From Maricaulis virginensis (GTDB lineage: Bacteria; Pseudomonadota; Alphaproteobacteria; Caulobacterales; Maricaulaceae), in assembly GCF_027922185.1 (NCBI RefSeq), contig NZ_BSFE01000008.1, forward strand, positions 79,242 through 143,241: DNA of 64,000 bases. The letters are read 5' to 3'. How positions within the stretch are numbered: position 1 is the stretch's first letter; every line of letters begins with the position of its first letter. This document shows, piece after piece, positions 1 to 9,881 of this stretch. A program made the position numbers and the translations under genes. Under the pieces are notes generated by a model. It ran no database searches and had not been told where the DNA came from. It saw only the letters and a list, made by a program, of their open reading frames with translations.

Positions 1-547
1 TGTCGATCGGGCCGAACTGCTCGACAGCACGCGCCGGAACCAGCGGGGTGATCGTGTCGGCGAACAGGAAGCGCGCCTCCAGCCCGTCCCAGCGGCCATG
101 ACCCAGCCGGATGCCGATATCGGCGTCGCCGCCGGCGATGTCGACCACTTCAGAGCGGCTGTCGATCCGCACGGCGAATTCGGGATGGGCGATCTGGAAA
201 TTGCCGATCCGGGGGACGAGCCAGTTCGAGCAGAAGGTCGGCAGCGCCGTGATGGTCAGCACGCTGTCGCGATCCTCCCGCACCTCGCGGAAGGTGCGTT
301 CGAGCATGCGGAAGGCTTCCGAGGTACCCTGTGCCAGCTGGCGGCCGCGGGCCGTAAGCTCCACATGCCGCGCCTTGCGCTCGAACAGGGCAAAGCCGAG
401 CCGGTCTTCCAGCAGCTTGATCTGATAGCTGACCGCGGCCTGGGTCATGCCAAGGGCTTCGCCGGTCCGGGTGAAATTCCCCAGCCGGGCGGCGGCCTCG
501 AACACGCGGATGGCGTGAATGGGCGGGAGGGGACGAGTATCAGTCAT
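1..547 (-). CDS. LysR family transcriptional regulator, GcvA-like (truncated by window edge)
   Basis: The start at 547 gives an open frame running off the left edge (182 codons visible). The N-terminal ~65 residues form a LysR winged helix-turn-helix, with LPPIHAIRVFEAAARLG and then MTQAAVSYQIKLLEDRLG, which resembles the GcvA/AmpR-like branch. The following residues (SNWLVPRIGNFQIAHPEF and IDSRSEVVDIAGGDADIGIR) are the first half of the periplasmic-binding-like effector domain. LysR proteins usually bind a small-molecule co-inducer and often control a divergent gene; here the divergent neighbour is a 57-residue ORF 63 bp away. The target is unknown and the C-terminus lies outside the window. 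Confidence 0.9.
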   Translation of the reverse strand, partial: MTDTRPLPPIHAIRVFEAAARLGNFTRTGEALGMTQAAVSYQIKLLEDRLGFALFERKARHVELTARGRQLAQGTSEAFRMLERTFREVREDRDSVLTITALPTFCSNWLVPRIGNFQIAHPEFAVRIDSRSEVVDIAGGDADIGIRLGHGRWDGLEARFLFADTITPLVPARAVEQFGPID

Positions 548-610
548 AAGCGGTCCTTATCAAAGACCCTCGAAATCGCGTTGGTCAAGGCGATTGTGGA
601 CGCCTAAATC

Positions 611-784
611 ATGGTCTCGCTTATGACGGAGATGGTCATGACCCTCGCGGAATTGATGATTGAACACACCCTGCCCCGGATTGTGGACCGCACGCACGAA
701 CGCCGCAGCACGAGCTGGACCGGCTGGCTGGTGCCCCGGTTCAACTGGCTTTCCGGCCATGAGGACTGGAACCGCAAGATCTGA
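611..784 (+). CDS. Small hypothetical protein (57 aa) divergent from LysR gene
   Basis: A short open frame of 57 codons reading MVSLMTEMVMTLAELM at the start and HEDWNRKI at the end. In-frame ATG codons at 623 and 638 are alternative starts. It lies directly opposite the LysR gene with only 63 bp between the two starts, the usual position of a LysR target. There is no signal peptide or clear membrane segment; the middle is rich in Arg, Thr and Trp. I do not recognise a family. Length, position and absence of a competing frame are the only support, so it could be spurious. Confidence 0.4.
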   Translation: MVSLMTEMVMTLAELMIEHTLPRIVDRTHERRSTSWTGWLVPRFNWLSGHEDWNRKI

Positions 785-957
785 CGACTTGCCGGCGGCC
801 CGATGCCGATGGGCTGCCGGCCGGGCGGCGGGATCCGGACCTTCGTGATGCCGATGACGAAGGGCCGGTATTCTGCCCGGATGCCGGACACCGGACCCGC
901 CGCCAAATCCTTCCGGCCCGAAGAGTTTCCCTCCCCTGAAAGAATTCCCTCCAACGA

Positions 958-986
958 CAAAGGGCCCGGCAATGCCGGGCCCTTTG
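958..986. terminator. Bidirectional hairpin terminator between the small ORF and ihfB
   Basis: A perfect 13-bp stem (CAAAGGGCCCGGC with its complement) around a 3-base AAT loop, lying 22 bp past the ihfB stop on the minus strand. The stem carries short A/T ends on both sides, so it could end transcription from either direction. Confidence 0.7.
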
Positions 987-1007
987 TTCATGCAATCGGA
1001 TTGTCGT

Positions 1008-1316
1008 TTATTCGGCGAGTTCCGGATGGGTTTCCCGCGACGCATCCACCCGCTCGCGCAGCTCCTTGCCGGTCTTGAAGAAGGGTACGTGCTTTTCCTT
1101 CACGGCAACGCTTTCACCGGTCCGCGGATTGCGGCCGACGCGGGCCGGCCGCCGGCGGACCGAAAACGCACCGAAACCACGCAGCTCGACGCGGTCGCCT
1201 TCGGCAAGCGCATCCGTGATCCCGTCGAGGATCGTATTGACCACCCGCTCCACATCGCGGTGGTAAAGATGGGGGTTGGCTTCGGCTAGTTTGTCGATCA
1301 ATTCCGATTTGATCAT
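1008..1316 (-). CDS. ihfB: Integration host factor subunit beta
   Basis: A 102-residue member of the HU/IHF DNA-bending family, starting MIKSELIDKLAEANPHLY. It pairs with IHF-alpha and introduces sharp bends at specific sites, acting in recombination, replication and sigma-54 transcription. The signature VELRGFGAFSVRRR and the beta-arm GRNPRTGE are intact; the arm-tip proline intercalates into DNA in the known structures. The start at 1316 is chosen over an in-frame ATG 15 bp upstream because GGAGGTG (1321-1327) sits 4 bp before it. It follows rpsA, the same order as in E. coli, but the rpsA terminator separates them, so ihfB probably has its own promoter. Confidence 0.97.
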   Translation of the reverse strand: MIKSELIDKLAEANPHLYHRDVERVVNTILDGITDALAEGDRVELRGFGAFSVRRRPARVGRNPRTGESVAVKEKHVPFFKTGKELRERVDASRETHPELAE

Positions 1317-1382
1317 TGAGCACCTCCGCACCAGAAAATCCGATCCTTGCGCCTGCGGACCCGGCCGTCAATGCGCAGCAAT

Positions 1383-1415
1383 AAAAAAACGGCCGGAGCC
1401 TCGCGCTCCGGCCGT
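1383..1415 (-). terminator. Rho-independent terminator of rpsA
   Basis: An 11-bp GC-rich stem (ACGGCCGGAGC and complement, 1389-1399 with 1405-1415) with a 5-base loop, followed on the minus strand by seven T residues (1383-1389). It lies about 20 bp past the rpsA stop. Confidence 0.85.
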
Positions 1416-1437
1416 TCTTCTGTCCGGGTCAGGACGA

Positions 1438-3144
1438 CTAGTTGTCGCCCTTCTCGCCCTCTTTCTCGCGCAGCGCGGCGCCGAGAATGTCGCCGAGCGA
1501 AGCGCCGGCGTCGGAGGAACCGTACTGTTCGACGGCTTCACGCTCTTCGGAGATCTCCAGCGCCTTGATGGACAGGGAGATACGGCGCGAGGCCTTGTCG
1601 ATGTTGGTGATGCGGGCATCGACCTTGTCACCGACCGCGAAGCGTTCCGGACGCTGTTCCGCACGGTCGCGGGACAGGTCGGACTTGCGGATGAAGGACT
1701 TCATCGAGCCGTCGTCGCCGAAGGAGACTTCGATACCGCCCGAGGTGATCTCGGTGACCGTGCAGGTCACGGTATCGCCGCGGGACACGCCGGACGAGTC
1801 CATCGGGTCGCCGCCGAGCTGCTTGATGCCCAGGGAGACGCGCTCCTTCTCGACGTCGACATCGAGCACCTTGGCTTCGACGACGTCACCCTTCTTGAAG
1901 CTCTCGATGGCTTGCTCGCCGGACTGCTCCCAGGAGATGTCCGACAGGTGCACCATGCCGTCGATATCGCCCTCGAGACCCACGAACAGACCGAATTCGG
2001 TGATGTTCTTGATCTCGCCCTTGATGGCCGTACCGGACGGATGCGTTTCCGCGAAGACTTCCCACGGATTGCGCTGGGTCTGCTTGACGCCCAGCGAGAT
2101 GCGGCGCTTCTCGGCGTCCACGTCGAGCACCATGACCTGGACCTCCTGCGAGGTGGACAGGATCTTGCCCGGATGGACGTTCTTCTTGGTCCAGGACATC
2201 TCGGACACGTGGACGAGGCCTTCGACGCCCTCTTCCAGTTCCACGAAGGCACCGTATTCGGCGATGTTCGTGACGCGGCCTTCGAAGACAGCACCGACCG
2301 GGTATTTAGCGGCAACGCCTTCCCACGGGTCGGACATCAGCTGCTTCATGCCGAGCGAGATGCGCTGGGTTTCCTTGTTGATCTTGATGATCTGGACTTT
2401 GACGGTCTGACCGACTTCCACCACTTCGGACGGATGGCCGACGCGGCTCCAGGACATGTCGGTGACGTGCAGCAGGCCGTCGATACCGCCCAGGTCAACG
2501 AACGCACCGTAATCGGTGATGTTCTTGACCACGCCGTCGCGGGCTTCGCCCTCGGCCAGCTGGCCGACGAGTTCGGCGCGCTGTTCGGCACGGCTTTCTT
2601 CCAGCACGGCGCGGCGCGAGACCACGATATTGCCGCGCGGACGGTCCATCTTCAGGATCGCGAACGGCTGTTCCTGGTTCATCAGCGGGCCGACATCGCG
2701 CACGGGGCGGATATCCACCTGCGAGCCCGGCAGGAAGGCCGAAGCGCCGCCCAGATCGACGGTGAAGCCGCCCTTGACGCGGCCGACAATGGCACCGTTG
2801 ACCGGTTCCTTCTTGTCGAAGGACTTCTCGAGGCGATCCCAGCTTTCCTCGCGGCGGGCCTTGTCGCGCGACAGAATGGCATCGCCGAGCGCGTTTTCGA
2901 TACGCTCGAGATAAACTTCGACTTCGTCACCCACTTTGGGGGCTTCCGAGCCCGGACCCGTGAACTCGCGCAGCGGGATACGGCCTTCGGTCTTCAGGCC
3001 GACATCGACCACCACGAAATCGTTTTCAATCGCGGTCACGTTTCCTTTGACGACCTGGCCTTCCGCGAGATCGCGGCCGGCGAGGCTCGCCTCAAGCATT
3101 GCGGCGAAATCGTCGGTCGTCGGGGTGAGAGATTCTGTAGACAT
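1438..3144 (-). CDS. rpsA: 30S ribosomal protein S1
   Basis: A 568-residue protein made of six consecutive S1 (OB-fold) domains, the full-length form. Repeated motifs such as GAFVDLGGIDGLLHVTDMSW (central domains) and FGLFVGLEGDIDGMVHLSDI identify it. S1 binds mRNA on the small subunit and helps unfold and position messages during initiation. The first two domains, which contact protein S2 in E. coli, are more divergent, as usual. It lies in the conserved aroA-cmk-rpsA-ihfB order, with a 180-bp gap after cmk that can hold its own promoter, and ends at a strong terminator. Confidence 0.98.
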   Translation of the reverse strand: MSTESLTPTTDDFAAMLEASLAGRDLAEGQVVKGNVTAIENDFVVVDVGLKTEGRIPLREFTGPGSEAPKVGDEVEVYLERIENALGDAILSRDKARREESWDRLEKSFDKKEPVNGAIVGRVKGGFTVDLGGASAFLPGSQVDIRPVRDVGPLMNQEQPFAILKMDRPRGNIVVSRRAVLEESRAEQRAELVGQLAEGEARDGVVKNITDYGAFVDLGGIDGLLHVTDMSWSRVGHPSEVVEVGQTVKVQIIKINKETQRISLGMKQLMSDPWEGVAAKYPVGAVFEGRVTNIAEYGAFVELEEGVEGLVHVSEMSWTKKNVHPGKILSTSQEVQVMVLDVDAEKRRISLGVKQTQRNPWEVFAETHPSGTAIKGEIKNITEFGLFVGLEGDIDGMVHLSDISWEQSGEQAIESFKKGDVVEAKVLDVDVEKERVSLGIKQLGGDPMDSSGVSRGDTVTCTVTEITSGGIEVSFGDDGSMKSFIRKSDLSRDRAEQRPERFAVGDKVDARITNIDKASRRISLSIKALEISEEREAVEQYGSSDAGASLGDILGAALREKEGEKGDN

Positions 3145-3324
3145 GTTAAAGGGTTGCTCCGATGCAGCGACAGTGTTGCGTCTGTCTGTCCTGTCGCCGC
3201 TTGGCCGTTTCCGGCCGGTTGGACGTTGTACAAAAGGGCGCCAGTCCGGACCGCCACAACGATCGTCGTCACGGAAATCGCGTCTGGAACACCCGGCTAT
3301 TTCGTTGCGCTAGCGGTGGAAGCG

Positions 3325-3951
3325 TCACGCCTTTTGGCGCTTTTCCACAATACGGATCGCTGTTGCAACGGCCGCGTCTATACTCAAGGAAGACGTATCA
3401 AGCAAGGTCGCGTCGTCTGCGGGCTTCATCGGCGCGTCGGTGCGCTCGGCATCGCGGGCATCCCGCTCGCGGGTCTGTTCGAGCATTGTCTCGAAGCTCA
3501 GCGCCTCGCCCTTCGCCCGCAACTCCTCCCAGCGGCGGCGGGCGCGGGTCTCGGCATCGGCCGTCACGAACAGCTTCACCTCGGCATCCGGACAGATCAC
3601 CGTGCCGATATCGCGTCCGTCCAGGATCGCCCCGCCCGGCTGGGTGGCAAAGGTGCGCTGCAGGTCGAACAGCGCCTCGCGCACCTGCGGGATCGCGGCG
3701 ACGCGGGAGGCCATCGCGCCGGCCTCGGCCGTGCGGATCCGGTCCTCGTCGATTGCGGCCAGATCGAGCTGTGCGGCCAGCCGGGCGCAGGCCCCGGCAT
3801 CGGCCGGGTCGATCCCGGCCTCGATGACAGCGAGACCGGTCGCCCGGTAGAGCGAGCCCGTGTCCAGATGCGGCAGGCCGAAATGATCCGCCAGCGCCCT
3901 GGCGATCGTGCCCTTGCCCGAGGCGAGCGGTCCGTCGACGGCGATGATCAT
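3325..3951 (-). CDS. cmk: Cytidylate kinase
   Basis: A 208-residue P-loop kinase phosphorylating CMP and dCMP with ATP. MIIAVDGPLASGKGT gives the Walker A motif at residues 7-15. The NMP-binding region follows (HLDTGSLYRATG, then GAILDGRDIGTVICPDAEVK) and the lid region contains ARRRWEELR. The start at 3951 is set by this canonical N-terminus; an upstream in-frame start would lie inside aroA. The aroA stop and this ATG are separated by one base (TGACATG), so the two are probably translationally coupled. Confidence 0.97.
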   Translation of the reverse strand: MIIAVDGPLASGKGTIARALADHFGLPHLDTGSLYRATGLAVIEAGIDPADAGACARLAAQLDLAAIDEDRIRTAEAGAMASRVAAIPQVREALFDLQRTFATQPGGAILDGRDIGTVICPDAEVKLFVTADAETRARRRWEELRAKGEALSFETMLEQTRERDARDAERTDAPMKPADDATLLDTSSLSIDAAVATAIRIVEKRQKA

Positions 3952-3952
3952 G

Positions 3953-5293
3953 TCACGCCGGCTCCAGCTGCACGCCCAGTCCGGCCATGTGCGCAAAGAA
4001 ATCGGGATAGCTGGTGGCGATCATGGCGACATCGTCGACCGACGCGCCCTCGCGCGAGGCCAGGCCGAGCACCAGCCCGCTCATCGCCAGGCGGTGATCG
4101 TGGTGCGTGATCGTGCGGCCGCCGCCCTTCACACCGCCCGGGCCTGCGCCATGGACGGTGAGGCTGTCTTCCCCTGTCTCGACGTCGACACCGCTGGCGC
4201 GCAGCAGCGCCGCCGTTCCCTCGAGGCGATCGCTTTCCTTGGCGCGCAGTTCGGCCAGGCCGGGCATGAAAGTCGTGCCTTCGGCAAAGGCCGCCGCGAC
4301 GGCGAGGATGGGATATTCGTCGATCATGGCCGGAGCGCGTTCGGCCGGCACCTCGATGCCGCGCAGCGTGCTCGCACGGGCCGTTACCGTCATGGTCCGC
4401 TCGCCGGCCATGTCGGGACCCGGCTCGACCGTCAGCCCGGCCCCCATCTCGCGCAGCGTCTCGATCAGGCCGGTGCGGGCCGGATTGTCCATGACGCCTG
4501 TCAGCGTCACCTCCGAGCCGGGCGTGACGAGCGCCGCCACGATCGCAAAGGCCGAGGAGGACGGGTCACCGGGGACATCGACATTACATGCGGTGAGCGT
4601 CTGCGGGCCGGTGAGGCGGATGGTGGAGGCCGGGCCGTCGCGCCGTACGTCGATCGAGGCGCCGAAGGCCGCCAGCATGGTTTCGGTATGGTCCCGCGTG
4701 ATCTGCGGCTCGTGCACGCAGGTTTCACCGTCGGCGCTCAGCCCGGCCAGAAGAATGGCCGATTTGACCTGAGCCGAGGCGACCGGTGGCGTGTAGTCGA
4801 TGCCGTGCAGCTTGCTGGGCGAAAGACGGGCCGGCAGCCGGCCGTCACTGGTCTCGAACAGCGCGCCCATGGCGTCCAGCGGGTCGGTCACCCGGCGCAT
4901 CGGGCGCGAGGACAGGCTTTCATCGCCGACGAATTCCGCTGCCACACCGCTGCCGGCGACGGCGCCCATCACCAGGCGGACTCCGGTACCGGAATTGCCG
5001 AAATCGAGCGGGGCATCGGGCGTTGCAAGGCGGCCGCTGGTGCCCAGGACGGTCCATGCGCCCGCACCCGTCCGCTCGACACCGGCGCCGAGTGCCGCCA
5101 TGGCCTTGGCCGTATTCAGAACGTCCTCGCTTTCGAGAAGGCCGGTGATCCGGGTTTCGCCGTGCGCGAGCGCGCCGAGGATCAGGGCGCGGTGCGATAC
5201 GGATTTGTCGCCGGGAGCCTTCAGGCGGCCGGACAGCGCTTTGGCCGGCAAGGCCCTGAAAGGCCCGCTTCGGCGGGACGGAATTTCGCTCAT
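3953..5293 (-). CDS. aroA: 3-phosphoshikimate 1-carboxyvinyltransferase (EPSP synthase), class II-like
   Basis: A 446-residue shikimate-pathway enzyme joining PEP to shikimate-3-phosphate. The substrate loop LKAPGDKSVSHRA (Lys30), DFGNSGTGVRL (~98-108) and the C-terminal RAPAMIDEYPILAVAAAFAEG are clear and follow the class II (CP4-like) pattern. The residue matching Ala100 of CP4 (NAATG) is Gly102 here (NSGTG), as in glyphosate-sensitive enzymes. The open frame continues upstream, but MSEIPS at 5293 matches the family N-terminus and sits just across a divergent gap from the FYDLN gene. It is co-directional and almost overlapping with cmk. Confidence 0.96.
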   Translation of the reverse strand: MSEIPSRRSGPFRALPAKALSGRLKAPGDKSVSHRALILGALAHGETRITGLLESEDVLNTAKAMAALGAGVERTGAGAWTVLGTSGRLATPDAPLDFGNSGTGVRLVMGAVAGSGVAAEFVGDESLSSRPMRRVTDPLDAMGALFETSDGRLPARLSPSKLHGIDYTPPVASAQVKSAILLAGLSADGETCVHEPQITRDHTETMLAAFGASIDVRRDGPASTIRLTGPQTLTACNVDVPGDPSSSAFAIVAALVTPGSEVTLTGVMDNPARTGLIETLREMGAGLTVEPGPDMAGERTMTVTARASTLRGIEVPAERAPAMIDEYPILAVAAAFAEGTTFMPGLAELRAKESDRLEGTAALLRASGVDVETGEDSLTVHGAGPGGVKGGGRTITHHDHRLAMSGLVLGLASREGASVDDVAMIATSYPDFFAHMAGLGVQLEPA

Positions 5294-5404
5294 GAAAGGA
5301 AAAACTGGGTTTGAGGTGACAAGACGGCGATCAGGTTTTGACAGAGCGCGATGATCGTGGCAACGGGTCCGGCCGAAATTCGAATCTGGTTGTGAAGGGA
5401 AGTC

Positions 5405-5854
5405 ATGGCCAAGCCAGAACTGGGAACGAAACGCGCCTGCCCGAGCTGCGGCGCCAAATTCTACGATCTGGGCCGCCGTCCGGCTCGTTGTCCGAAGTGC
5501 GAGACCGAGTTCGATCCCGAACTCGAGGATCCGCGTCTGAAGGCAGCGCCGGCCCCGGAACCGGAGGAAGAGGACGAGACTCCGGTCAAGAAGGCGCCGG
5601 CCGATGATGACGGCTATGGCGACGAGGACGACGATACGCCGGAAGTCGACGCTGAAGCCGATCGCATCCCCGATGACGACGACGACGAAGATGACGAGAA
5701 CGGTTCGGGCCTCAGCGACGACCTGCCGGACGATTTCGACGACGACGATGTCAGCGACGATGATGATGACGATGACTCGACCAAGGTCCTGATCGACGAG
5801 GAAGACGACGAGGATTTCGCGGGCTTCTCGATCGAGGATGAAGAGGATATCTAG
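5405..5854 (+). CDS. TIGR02300/FYDLN family protein with N-terminal zinc ribbon and acidic tail
   Basis: A 149-residue protein starting MAKPELGTKRACPSCGAKFY. Two CxxC pairs (CPSC ~12-15 and CPKC ~30-33) form a zinc ribbon containing the FYDL signature. Residues ~40-149 are highly acidic and disordered, with long Asp/Glu runs, and end in FSIEDEEDI. This is a conserved alphaproteobacterial family of unknown function (established family, no known role). It is transcribed away from aroA and toward tRNA-Ala. The acidic tail could mimic nucleic acid or bind basic proteins, which is speculation. Confidence 0.93.
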   Translation: MAKPELGTKRACPSCGAKFYDLGRRPARCPKCETEFDPELEDPRLKAAPAPEPEEEDETPVKKAPADDDGYGDEDDDTPEVDAEADRIPDDDDDEDDENGSGLSDDLPDDFDDDDVSDDDDDDDSTKVLIDEEDDEDFAGFSIEDEEDI

Positions 5855-5892
5855 GTCGTTCCGGGTATCTGCATTTGACGCGCACAAGAGGC

Positions 5893-5921
5893 TTGATCCC
5901 GGGGAAAACCGGGACTAGTTT
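5893..5921 (+). promoter_or_regulatory. Candidate sigma-70 promoter for tRNA-Ala
   Basis: TTGATC (5893-5898), a 17-bp spacer and TAGTTT (5916-5921), ending 40 bp before the mature tRNA 5' end. Spacing and -35 match are good, but the -10 is only moderate. No experimental support. Confidence 0.4.
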
Positions 5922-5961
5922 CCGCGCTCCTCGCCGGGACCCAATCCGGCGGACGGGATAA

Positions 5962-6037
<76 letters not shown>

Positions 6038-6043
6038 CCCTTC

Positions 6044-6138
6044 GCCCTGCGGGCTTCGGGTGGTAAACCACCCGCAGCGCGCACTTGGGGCGAAGCGGTG
6101 TCCCCCGAAGCCTTGGCGAAGGTGGACTGTCGAGGACA
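6044..6138. repeat. 95-bp direct repeat, copy 1
   Basis: First of two nearly identical 95-bp units lying 6 bp after the tRNA-Ala CCA end. It holds a short palindrome (GGTGGTAAACCACC) and the phrase GAAGCCTTGGCGAAGG, which is of a kind often seen in alphaproteobacterial intergenic repeats. It differs from copy 2 at a few positions only. Confidence 0.9.
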
Positions 6139-6161
6139 AACTCCCACCCATCCCCGCCACC

Positions 6162-6256
6162 GCCCTGCGGGCTTCGGGTAGTAAACCACCCGCAGCACGC
6201 ACTTGGGGCGAAGCGGTGTCCCCCGAAGCCTTGGCGAAGGGGGACTGTCGAGGACA
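6162..6256. repeat. 95-bp direct repeat, copy 2
   Basis: Second copy of the unit, 23 bp after the first (118-bp period). The palindrome has one change (GGGTAGTAAACCACCC). It sits between the tRNA and its apparent terminator and would be part of the tRNA primary transcript. Confidence 0.9.
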
Positions 6257-6274
6257 GGCTCTGCGGCCGCACCA

Positions 6275-6901
6275 TCAAGCCCCGCCCTCCGGCGGGGTTT
6301 TTGCTTTTCCGGCCTCGAGTTCCTGTTTGAGCTTCTGGCGCTGGCCTTCCAGCCCTTCGGGATAGTCGGCGACATCGCCGTATTCGAGAAAACCGTCATA
6401 GCGCCGGTGGGTCCCCGTGACCCGCGCGGCATGCTTGATCGGGCACCAGTACTGTTCCGTCCGTGACGCGATTTCCGCCACATAGGCCAGCACGCCGTTG
6501 GCGTAGGCGCAGTAGAGGCAGTTCAGCTTCTGGATCACGTTGAGGTAGGGCAGCTTGTGCCGGTCGAAGACGACATAGTCGCGCCGGCGGACACGGGCGA
6601 GGCCGTAAACCCGGAAGCAGATGGACTGGTACAGGCTGGCAAAGGCGTCGAGCGCCGCGATCGGCAGGACGACGATGTAGATGAAGGGCGCCGTGAGTAC
6701 GGCCATGACGCCCGAGGCAAGGAGATATCGGTGCAGTCCGATCTTCAGCGCCTGCTGCCGCTTGCGCACGCGGCGCGAAATCACGATCCGACCCTGACGC
6801 ATGCGATAGCCGAAGGCGCGCCGCCGCTCGGCGAGCCGGTTCTCCAGCTCGCCCTCGAGGGAACGAATTCTGGCAATCAGGTCGTCGATCTCGGCTCTCA
6901 T
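6275..6901 (-). CDS. Conserved hypothetical membrane protein with CxxC motif
   Basis: A 208-residue protein of unrecognised function. Residues ~1-45 are charged and probably helical (MRAEIDDLIARIRSLEGELE). A very basic stretch (SRRVRKRQQALK) is followed by a hydrophobic segment, ASGVMAVLTAPFIYIVVLPI, at ~70-90. A cytoplasmic-looking domain then holds KLNCLYCAYANGVLAYVAEI with a CxxC pair and a later Cys (WCPIKHAARV). The Cys set could bind a metal or iron-sulfur centre, but this is inference. It is convergent with tRNA-Ala, whose terminator overlaps its 3' end, and is separated from ptsN by a terminator. Confidence 0.8.
   Translation of the reverse strand: MRAEIDDLIARIRSLEGELENRLAERRRAFGYRMRQGRIVISRRVRKRQQALKIGLHRYLLASGVMAVLTAPFIYIVVLPIAALDAFASLYQSICFRVYGLARVRRRDYVVFDRHKLPYLNVIQKLNCLYCAYANGVLAYVAEIASRTEQYWCPIKHAARVTGTHRRYDGFLEYGDVADYPEGLEGQRQKLKQELEAGKAKTPPEGGA
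6280..6302 (+). terminator. Rho-independent terminator downstream of tRNA-Ala
   Basis: CCCCGCC-CTCC-GGCGGGG hairpin followed by five T residues on the plus strand. It lies inside the last codons (PPEGGA) of the convergent membrane-protein gene. Confidence 0.8.
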
Positions 6902-6977
6902 GGCGATCTCCGCTGCGGGGCGGCTCGCATGATAGCGCGATCAGGCAGGCTTGTCTGACGCCTCGAGGGGCTGTGAC

Positions 6978-7021
6978 AAAAAGCCTGGCGGTCCGGACGG
7001 AAATCTTGCTCCGTCCGGACC
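6978..7021 (-). terminator. Terminator of the hpf-ptsN unit
   Basis: A perfect 12-bp stem (GGTCCGGACGGA with its complement, 6990-7001 and 7010-7021) starting 6 bp past the ptsN stop, followed on the minus strand by a five-T run (6978-6982) after a short gap. Confidence 0.7.
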
Positions 7022-7026
7022 GGTTC

Positions 7027-7491
7027 TCAGGCTGCGTCGGTCGCCGGCTCGCCAGCGAGAACGGCATGAATCGCCTCGCTGTCCGGTGCCGCGCGAAGCC
7101 GCTGACGCACATCCTCGCGGCGCAGGAGCCGGGAAACCCGGGCCAGGGCCTTGAGGTGTTCCGCGCCGGCATCTTCCGGCGCGATCAGCATGAAGATGAG
7201 ATCGGCAGGGCGGCCGTCGATCGACTCGAAATCAACCGGCGTGCGCAGGCGCGCGAAGATGCCGACCACGGTATCGATACCGGCCAGACGGGCGTGCGGA
7301 ATCGCAACGCCCTGGCCGACGCCGGTCGAGCCGAGCCGTTCGCGCTGGAGGACCGCGTCGAAAATCGCGCGGGCCGGCTGACCGGTCAGGTCGGCCGCCA
7401 GCTCGGACATGGCCTGCAGGGCCTGTTTCCGGCTGGACGCACCCAGATCGACATGCACCCCCCCGCTGGGGATCAAATCAGCTAACGCCAT
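7027..7491 (-). CDS. ptsN: PTS IIA-like nitrogen regulatory protein PtsN (EIIA-Ntr)
   Basis: A 154-residue EIIA-Ntr phosphocarrier protein. The phosphorylatable histidine lies in GVGQGVAIPHARL, followed by the family block FARLRTPVDFESIDGRPADL and FMLIAPEDAGAEHLKALA. It ends the PTS-Ntr phosphorelay and in other Proteobacteria links nitrogen/carbon status to potassium transport, (p)ppGpp and sigma-54 activity. MALADLIPSGG at 7491 is the canonical start; an in-frame upstream start would intrude into hpf. It is 28 bp downstream of hpf in the conserved rpoN-hpf-ptsN block. Confidence 0.95.
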   Translation of the reverse strand: MALADLIPSGGVHVDLGASSRKQALQAMSELAADLTGQPARAIFDAVLQRERLGSTGVGQGVAIPHARLAGIDTVVGIFARLRTPVDFESIDGRPADLIFMLIAPEDAGAEHLKALARVSRLLRREDVRQRLRAAPDSEAIHAVLAGEPATDAA

Positions 7492-7519
7492 GCTTCGCTT
7501 CTCGTTGCTGGGCCGGTTG

Positions 7520-8149
7520 CTACTCGGCCGGCTCCGGTCGGTCAACTCGGGAGGGATCGACCCAGCCGATATGCCCGTCAGGGCGGCGATACACGATGTT
7601 CAGACCGCCATTGGCCGCGTTGCGGAACATCAGGAAGGGCGAATCCGCCGCATCCAGCTCCAGCGAGGCCATGCCGACCGTCAGCGTACGCACTTCGCCC
7701 GGCCGCTCGGCAATCACGATCGGCTCCGGTGCACCGTTTGCCGGCGCGCCGTGATCCTCGTCATCGTCGAAATCATCGTCATTCCAGGTATCGGGACTGC
7801 CCTTGAGCACGACAATCTGAAGCGACTCGGCCGGCAGTTCGGCCTTGTTCGCATTGTGGTGGTTCTTCAGTTTCCGCTTGTAGCGGCGGAGGCGCTTCTC
7901 CAGGCGCTCCATCGTGTTTTCCGCTGCCTTGTAGGCATCGTCGGCTTCGCCGTGTGCCTGCAGCATGGCGCCCGAGGGCAGATGCACCGAACAGTCGACG
8001 CGAAAGCCGATGCCTTCGCGCGAGATCGATACATAGGCTTCGCCCGGACGATTGAAGTATTTGGATACGCCGTCCTCAACCCGCGACAGGATCTGTTCCC
8101 GCAGCGCGTCGCTGACGTCGATACCCTTGCTGACCACCTGTATTTGCAT
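7520..8149 (-). CDS. hpf: Ribosome hibernation promoting factor, long form
   Basis: A 209-residue long-form HPF. The N-terminal domain (~1-105, MQIQVVSKGIDVSDALREQI) is the S30AE/YfiA fold that occupies the tRNA/mRNA channel of the 30S subunit. An acidic linker (NDDDFDDDEDHG) follows. The C-terminal ~55 residues (KP-type tail: LELDAADSPFLMFRNAANGG, then VYRRPDGHIGWVDP) are the dimerisation domain that forms 100S ribosomes. The start at 8149 matches the family; an ATG 21 bp upstream is the alternative. Its position between rpoN and ptsN is conserved. A 186-bp gap before it can hold a promoter. Confidence 0.95.
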   Translation of the reverse strand: MQIQVVSKGIDVSDALREQILSRVEDGVSKYFNRPGEAYVSISREGIGFRVDCSVHLPSGAMLQAHGEADDAYKAAENTMERLEKRLRRYKRKLKNHHNANKAELPAESLQIVVLKGSPDTWNDDDFDDDEDHGAPANGAPEPIVIAERPGEVRTLTVGMASLELDAADSPFLMFRNAANGGLNIVYRRPDGHIGWVDPSRVDRPEPAE

Positions 8150-8335
8150 GCGCTCCTTCCCGCTGGCCATACACCAGCACGTGAGGCGTTGACATCACGG
8201 TGCCGCCCCTCCCCGGAAAGCGGGCGGAACCTAGTCGCGGGGCGGGCCGGGAGTCAATGCGTGTGAGCTCCGGTCAGCCGACGAACCGCGACTGCGGCGG
8301 ACGGGGGTCCGCCGGGGCGCTTGTTCAGGCCTTCC

Positions 8336-9844
<1,509 letters not shown>

Positions 9845-9881
9845 GTGAACCTCTGTTTGGTACGTTTCCTGCAGAGGTTAA

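Noticed and set aside
1276..4110. A 944-codon open frame opposite rpsA and cmk
   Set aside because: It is an antisense shadow of high-GC coding sequence; the minus-strand genes are clearly conserved families.
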